Positions 60,524 to 64,000 of a DNA stretch of 64,000 nt are shown piece after piece. The position numbers and the translations under genes are program-made. The notes under the pieces are model-generated. The model ran no database searches. It was given only the letters and a program-made list of their open reading frames with translations, and was not told the DNA's origin. Every line of letters begins with the position of its first letter. Positions within the stretch are counted from its first letter, which is position 1. Source of the stretch: Dactylellina haptotyla (Eukaryota > Ascomycota > Orbiliomycetes > Orbiliales > Orbiliaceae); NCBI GenBank assembly GCA_031310005.1, contig CM062385.1:558001-622000 (forward strand), read 5' to 3'.

Positions 60524-63216
60524 TTTTATAGGCTTTTTAGCTGCACTTTTTCTATACCTACAATAGAATTTGGTGGTCGCAGAGAAAACTGTCGGTGGGC
60601 TTACAACATGCAATCCGTTCGTTCGACTGGGTGGGGGACTTGCTAGATTATATAGATAGAGATACATACAATCTTGTCGACACTCTCGTACCGTGTGTTT
60701 CACTGGCGCCTACCGATTCACGGCGACCCCCGCTATATGCGATTGGGTATCGACATCGTATATTTCTTATCGGCTAGAATGGTCTCCCACCTGCAAGCCA
60801 TTGCCGATCCAATGCATTGTGGCTCTTGATGGAACTTGCCGGTGGCGGTACGTGGCAAATATTGAATCCCATCGTCAATTGCAGGTGTAGAAACCCATTT
60901 CTTTGAATTCTGATTTGCATTCGAGCTTTCCACAACCCATCCACCATCCTCCCCGGCCATTTCACCGTGGACATTTCCTCTCCAGCTTGTGGCAAATAAG
61001 ACGCAACCCAGCTTTGCGAATGGGTGTACAGTGTGGGGTAGTGGAGCCAACATTGTTGGAACTAAGAGGCTCCACAATCCGAAGAAGGTTACACAAACCC
61101 CATGAACGACATCCTTCACACCTGGACCCGCCTCCCCACATGCAGATATCCACAACAGTCCGGCTACCTGCTCGGGTCTAGACAAGGATACCATACAATT
61201 CTTTTTCCGGCCGTTCTTTTTAAATTTTGACAGCTAGCAAGGATTTACAAAGGTCCCACAGTTGCCCAGAAAACCGATCAGGCCTTGTTTAGGAATCGTG
61301 CTGGGGAAACTTCGAGACGAAAGAATAATTTGGCCTTGTTGCATTGGCGAACGAGACGAGAAGCAACTAAGTGGAGCCTGGAACTACATTCAAAAGCTCG
61401 TGCCCGAACTAGTGTACTTCTCGCATACTGGGAACTAACCCGTTTCTTTATACTTTCACATTTTGAAATAGTTGGAGTTGAGAACGAGCTCGGGTTCGAA
61501 GGAGTTGCGCACCGCGCCTGCTCCGAACGGGCCGCATCGATGAACACCGAAACAACGTCACTCGGTCCGATTAGCATGTGTTCTATTGTGAGGTGCCGTA
61601 TGCCGAACTACTCGTAATCATAGTCTATTTAGGAAGTAGGAAGCCCGGCAGCAGGGTTATGTCCCCAAGGCTTCTGTTACGGTCGACACCTTCTAGCGAG
61701 CTCTTGGCTTGGGGTATGTGTAACCTCAGCCCAAAAAGTTCTATGGCAGGTCGTACGAGATCGATTCTGTTCCAGGTTAGCTTGCTCAATACGTATAACT
61801 ACCAGGACAACACCTTCCTCAATCAACCTCACCCTGCAAAATTTCGTGCAAATTTTTATTGTTTCCTGGTTTCGCTTGCAAGACCGCTGAAAAAATTATT
61901 CTTTCCTGGTTCTTTAGCTCACGGTGACTTCAGAAACCCGGCATATAAGGGGGTTTCTTTGGTGTCCTTCCGAGGGGTCTCTTCTCCTATCCTAGAACCC
62001 CTTCAACGCATATCTTTCGTGAATTCAGAGTGCAAATTCAATCTTGCCCCTCACGTCAACAAAAACTTCGCGCGGTGCTAAAGGTCTGCTGTGGAGATGT
62101 AACTATGAAACAAATTACAGGATGGGCTAATAAGACAATAGAGATAAACACAATAGAACAATGCTAAGCCGCCTTCTATTATCCTCGGCATGCTGTTTAC
62201 CTGTGCTCATGATACCAATGTCCTCGCTTAAAGGGTTCCTGAGTTTGTTCCAGAATTTCTTCTTCGAAAATCTTGTTTATTTACTGGTCCCACTATCACC
62301 AAATGCCATAGAACGTGGCGAGTAAAACATTCCGCTTTGCATGAAAGCAGGCGGCTAGCAAAGGCAGAAACAAGGGAATGAATCCGAATGTAGTCAATGT
62401 ATGCGCGGTAATAAATTATCTTTCTTGTATCTGCAGGCTCTTTCTTGTACCTGCAGGCCGATCTGGCAATCGGATCGGGTTCGAATATTCCGGTAAACGA
62501 GACAAGTCTAGTCCACGACGGGATACTGTTAACTGTGTATATCGGGGTTGTGTATTTTTTGGGAATCTGGGAAGAAAGACCGCGGTATCTTCTTTTCACA
62601 TTCGCTTATAGTCTTGGTCACTCGATCGTAACCTTGTAAGGAAAAAATTCTCCCAGGGAAAAAGGCTTATAATTTCTATTTTTGATGTTAGATTCTTGTT
62701 CTCCCCTGCCACGATTTTGGCGTTTGAGTTCGATGATTGGGTCAGTCAGAACCTTGCGCTACGCATATCGCCGGATAGAAAATTGAAAGCTACCGGTACC
62801 TGGCATCCAAGGCATTGGTACCTTATGACGGAGTATAGGAAGAAGAAACGAGAGAGAAAAAGGAAAGAGTGTCGTCAGGGATTGAAGAAGCGGAGCTCAA
62901 TTCTAGAATCCTTCGGCATGTTCGGCCAAAGGCTTCCTGCTTGCATTATTGAAAAAAATTTATGGAAAATTTTACGGAAAAAATTTGTTATTTCACATAT
63001 TCACATTAGCTCATCCAGTTTAAAAAGATGTATAAATGTACTGTCTGGAACTTCTATTTGTTTGAACAAAATATTATACCCATCCTCAAAACCCAATCCA
63101 AACCTGACTCAATAATGTACACTGTAATATAACTTTAATTCCTTATAAGCCAAGCGGTTTCACTACTGACCTCACACTCGTTTTCATACTACTTTCATCT
63201 AAAAACATTGGCAACA
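60524..63216. other. Gene-free stretch of 2.7 kb before the NRPS start
   Basis: No gene is supported. Open frames at 60733-61194 (-), 61578-62081 (+) and 62696-63115 (+) resemble no family. I looked specifically for adenylation or carrier-domain motifs upstream of 63217 and found none. A 20-bp imperfect tandem duplication sits at 62421-62460. AT-rich sequence at about 63060-63150 probably holds the NRPS core promoter. Confidence 0.45.
62421..62460. repeat. Tandem duplication of 20 bp
   Basis: Two adjacent copies of a 20-bp unit starting TTTCTTGTA, each ending in CTGCAGGCT/C plus two bases, differing at three positions. It is in non-coding DNA about 0.8 kb before the NRPS start. Confidence 0.75.
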
Positions 63217-64000
63217 ATGTCCGCCCAATCAACCAAAACTTTATCAGTGGTGGTCGAGCCATTTTCCCTTTTCGACAATGCAGCTGCTGTTCACGGGGCC
63301 CTTATGGAGATTGAATCTCATGGCCTCATCCCTCGTTCCTCCATATTAGACCTTTATCCATGCACACCCATGCAAGAAGGCTTCATGGCACTATCTGCCA
63401 TAGATAAACACTCGTACGTCTGTCAATATGTATTCGATCTACATCTGAACGTCAATCTGGAGCGTTTAAAAGAAGCATGGCGAGTGCTCGAAGAATCCTG
63501 CGAGCTATTGAGAACACGGATCGCGATAACAGAGACGCTCGGTACGGTTCAACTCGTCACATCGAAGGAGACAGTTTGGAAAGAAACAAAAACTCTGGAA
63601 GAGTACCAAAAATGGGACAGAGAAGAAACAATGGACTTCGAAGAACCGCTGAGCCGTTGTGGACTTGCAGACAATGGCAAGTATTTCATCTGGACTGCTC
63701 ACCATGCGATAGCAGATGCATTCAGCATGAATATAATTTTCAGAGAACTGAAGCGAATTTACGGAGAATTGTCGAACTCATCATCGAGCCACGGATCGAC
63801 AATTGTGCCGTTTAGATATTTCGTCCACGACCAGATCAGCACAGATGCGAAGGCAACGGAAAGCTATTGGCGTAAATACCTAGCTGACTGCCCAAGCTCA
63901 GCCTATCCAAAAATCAACAGCACAACTCCTCATGACTCGTCCCCGAATCAAATGATATCCGATACTATGACGATTCAACGTGTGGGCGGATCCAAAATTA
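63217..64000 (+). CDS. NRPS condensation-domain protein, partial (runs off the right edge)
   Basis: The frame is open from ATG 63217 to the window end without a stop, 261 complete codons, no intron needed. It matches an NRPS condensation domain. Residues 11-20 (VVVEPFSLFD) resemble the linker that normally follows a carrier domain. ILDLYPCTPMQEGFMALS (43-60) is the fungal form of motif C1, LLRTRI (97-102) is C2, and WTAHHAIADAFS (159-170) is C3 with H162, H163 and D167 but Ala in place of the usual Gly168. PFRYFV (198-203) and the SYWRKYL segment (216-222) also fit. Condensation domains join an upstream acyl or aminoacyl thioester to a downstream aminoacyl thioester. No adenylation or carrier domain precedes it in the window. 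Domains beyond the edge are unknown, so it may be a full NRPS, a stand-alone condensation protein or a truncated copy. Confidence 0.88.
   Translation, partial: MSAQSTKTLSVVVEPFSLFDNAAAVHGALMEIESHGLIPRSSILDLYPCTPMQEGFMALSAIDKHSYVCQYVFDLHLNVNLERLKEAWRVLEESCELLRTRIAITETLGTVQLVTSKETVWKETKTLEEYQKWDREETMDFEEPLSRCGLADNGKYFIWTAHHAIADAFSMNIIFRELKRIYGELSNSSSSHGSTIVPFRYFVHDQISTDAKATESYWRKYLADCPSSAYPKINSTTPHDSSPNQMISDTMTIQRVGGSKI

Noticed and set aside
60733-61194. 153-codon frame on the minus strand near the NRPS
   Set aside because: No family resemblance, biased only by composition, and no conserved motif. It could be a lineage-specific gene but cannot be supported.
62471-62486. Possible tRNA B-box (GGGTTCGAATATT)
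   Set aside because: No matching A-box, acceptor stem or cloverleaf could be formed around it. No other tRNA candidates were found in the window.
62696-63115. 139-codon frame just before the NRPS, considered as an upstream exon
   Set aside because: No adenylation or carrier motif. The sequence is Lys/Ser-rich and ends before the NRPS start without a fitting donor.

Overview
The window is nuclear DNA of a filamentous ascomycete (Pezizomycotina). The basis is short spliceosomal introns (53-172 nt) with GT...AG ends and CTAAC/CTGAC-like branch sites, Zn2Cys6 transcription factors, a LaeA-like methyltransferase, a non-ribosomal peptide synthetase (NRPS), and fungal forms of EPS1, NOG1, IFA38, NUP170, MET13, URA5 and RRP8. 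I cannot name the class or species. Thirteen protein genes can be supported inside the window and a fourteenth starts at the right edge. Every exon model was built by hand from splice signals and reading phase. All are in phase and give family-typical lengths where the family is known.

Layout. 2152-10871 holds an EPS1-like membrane protein disulfide isomerase and a 1270-residue disordered protein with a predicted N-myristoylation start, both on +. 11885-16445 holds NOG1 (-) and an SR-type cyclophilin (+), divergent from one 612-bp spacer. 20341-21861 is a LaeA-like methyltransferase standing alone in gene-poor DNA. 24838-30998 holds the fatty-acid elongation ketoreductase (IFA38 type) and the nucleoporin NUP170/NUP155. 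32220-36233 holds methylenetetrahydrofolate reductase (MET13 type, -) and orotate phosphoribosyltransferase (URA5, +), divergent from a shared 1.1-kb spacer. RRP8 (36341-38074, -) converges on URA5. 41650-45582 is a large Zn2Cys6 regulator that converges on a DCAF4-like WD40 protein (46463-48186, -). An 8.2-kb stretch without recognisable genes follows. Then come a C2H2 plus Zn2Cys6 regulator (56398-58178, +), a single-pass membrane protein (59626-60523, -), and at 63217-64000 the start of an NRPS-type condensation-domain protein that runs off the window.

How the genes relate. Most are unlinked housekeeping functions: ribosome assembly and rRNA modification (NOG1, RRP8), splicing (cyclophilin), nuclear pore, ER folding and lipid elongation, one-carbon and pyrimidine metabolism. 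The accessory part is the right end. The NRPS is the best candidate for an undescribed system: it begins directly in sequence resembling a carrier-to-condensation linker, has no adenylation or carrier domain before it in this window, and has an altered HHxxxDG motif. Whether it belongs to a biosynthetic cluster cannot be judged from this window. I saw no tRNA, rRNA, CRISPR array or intact transposon.
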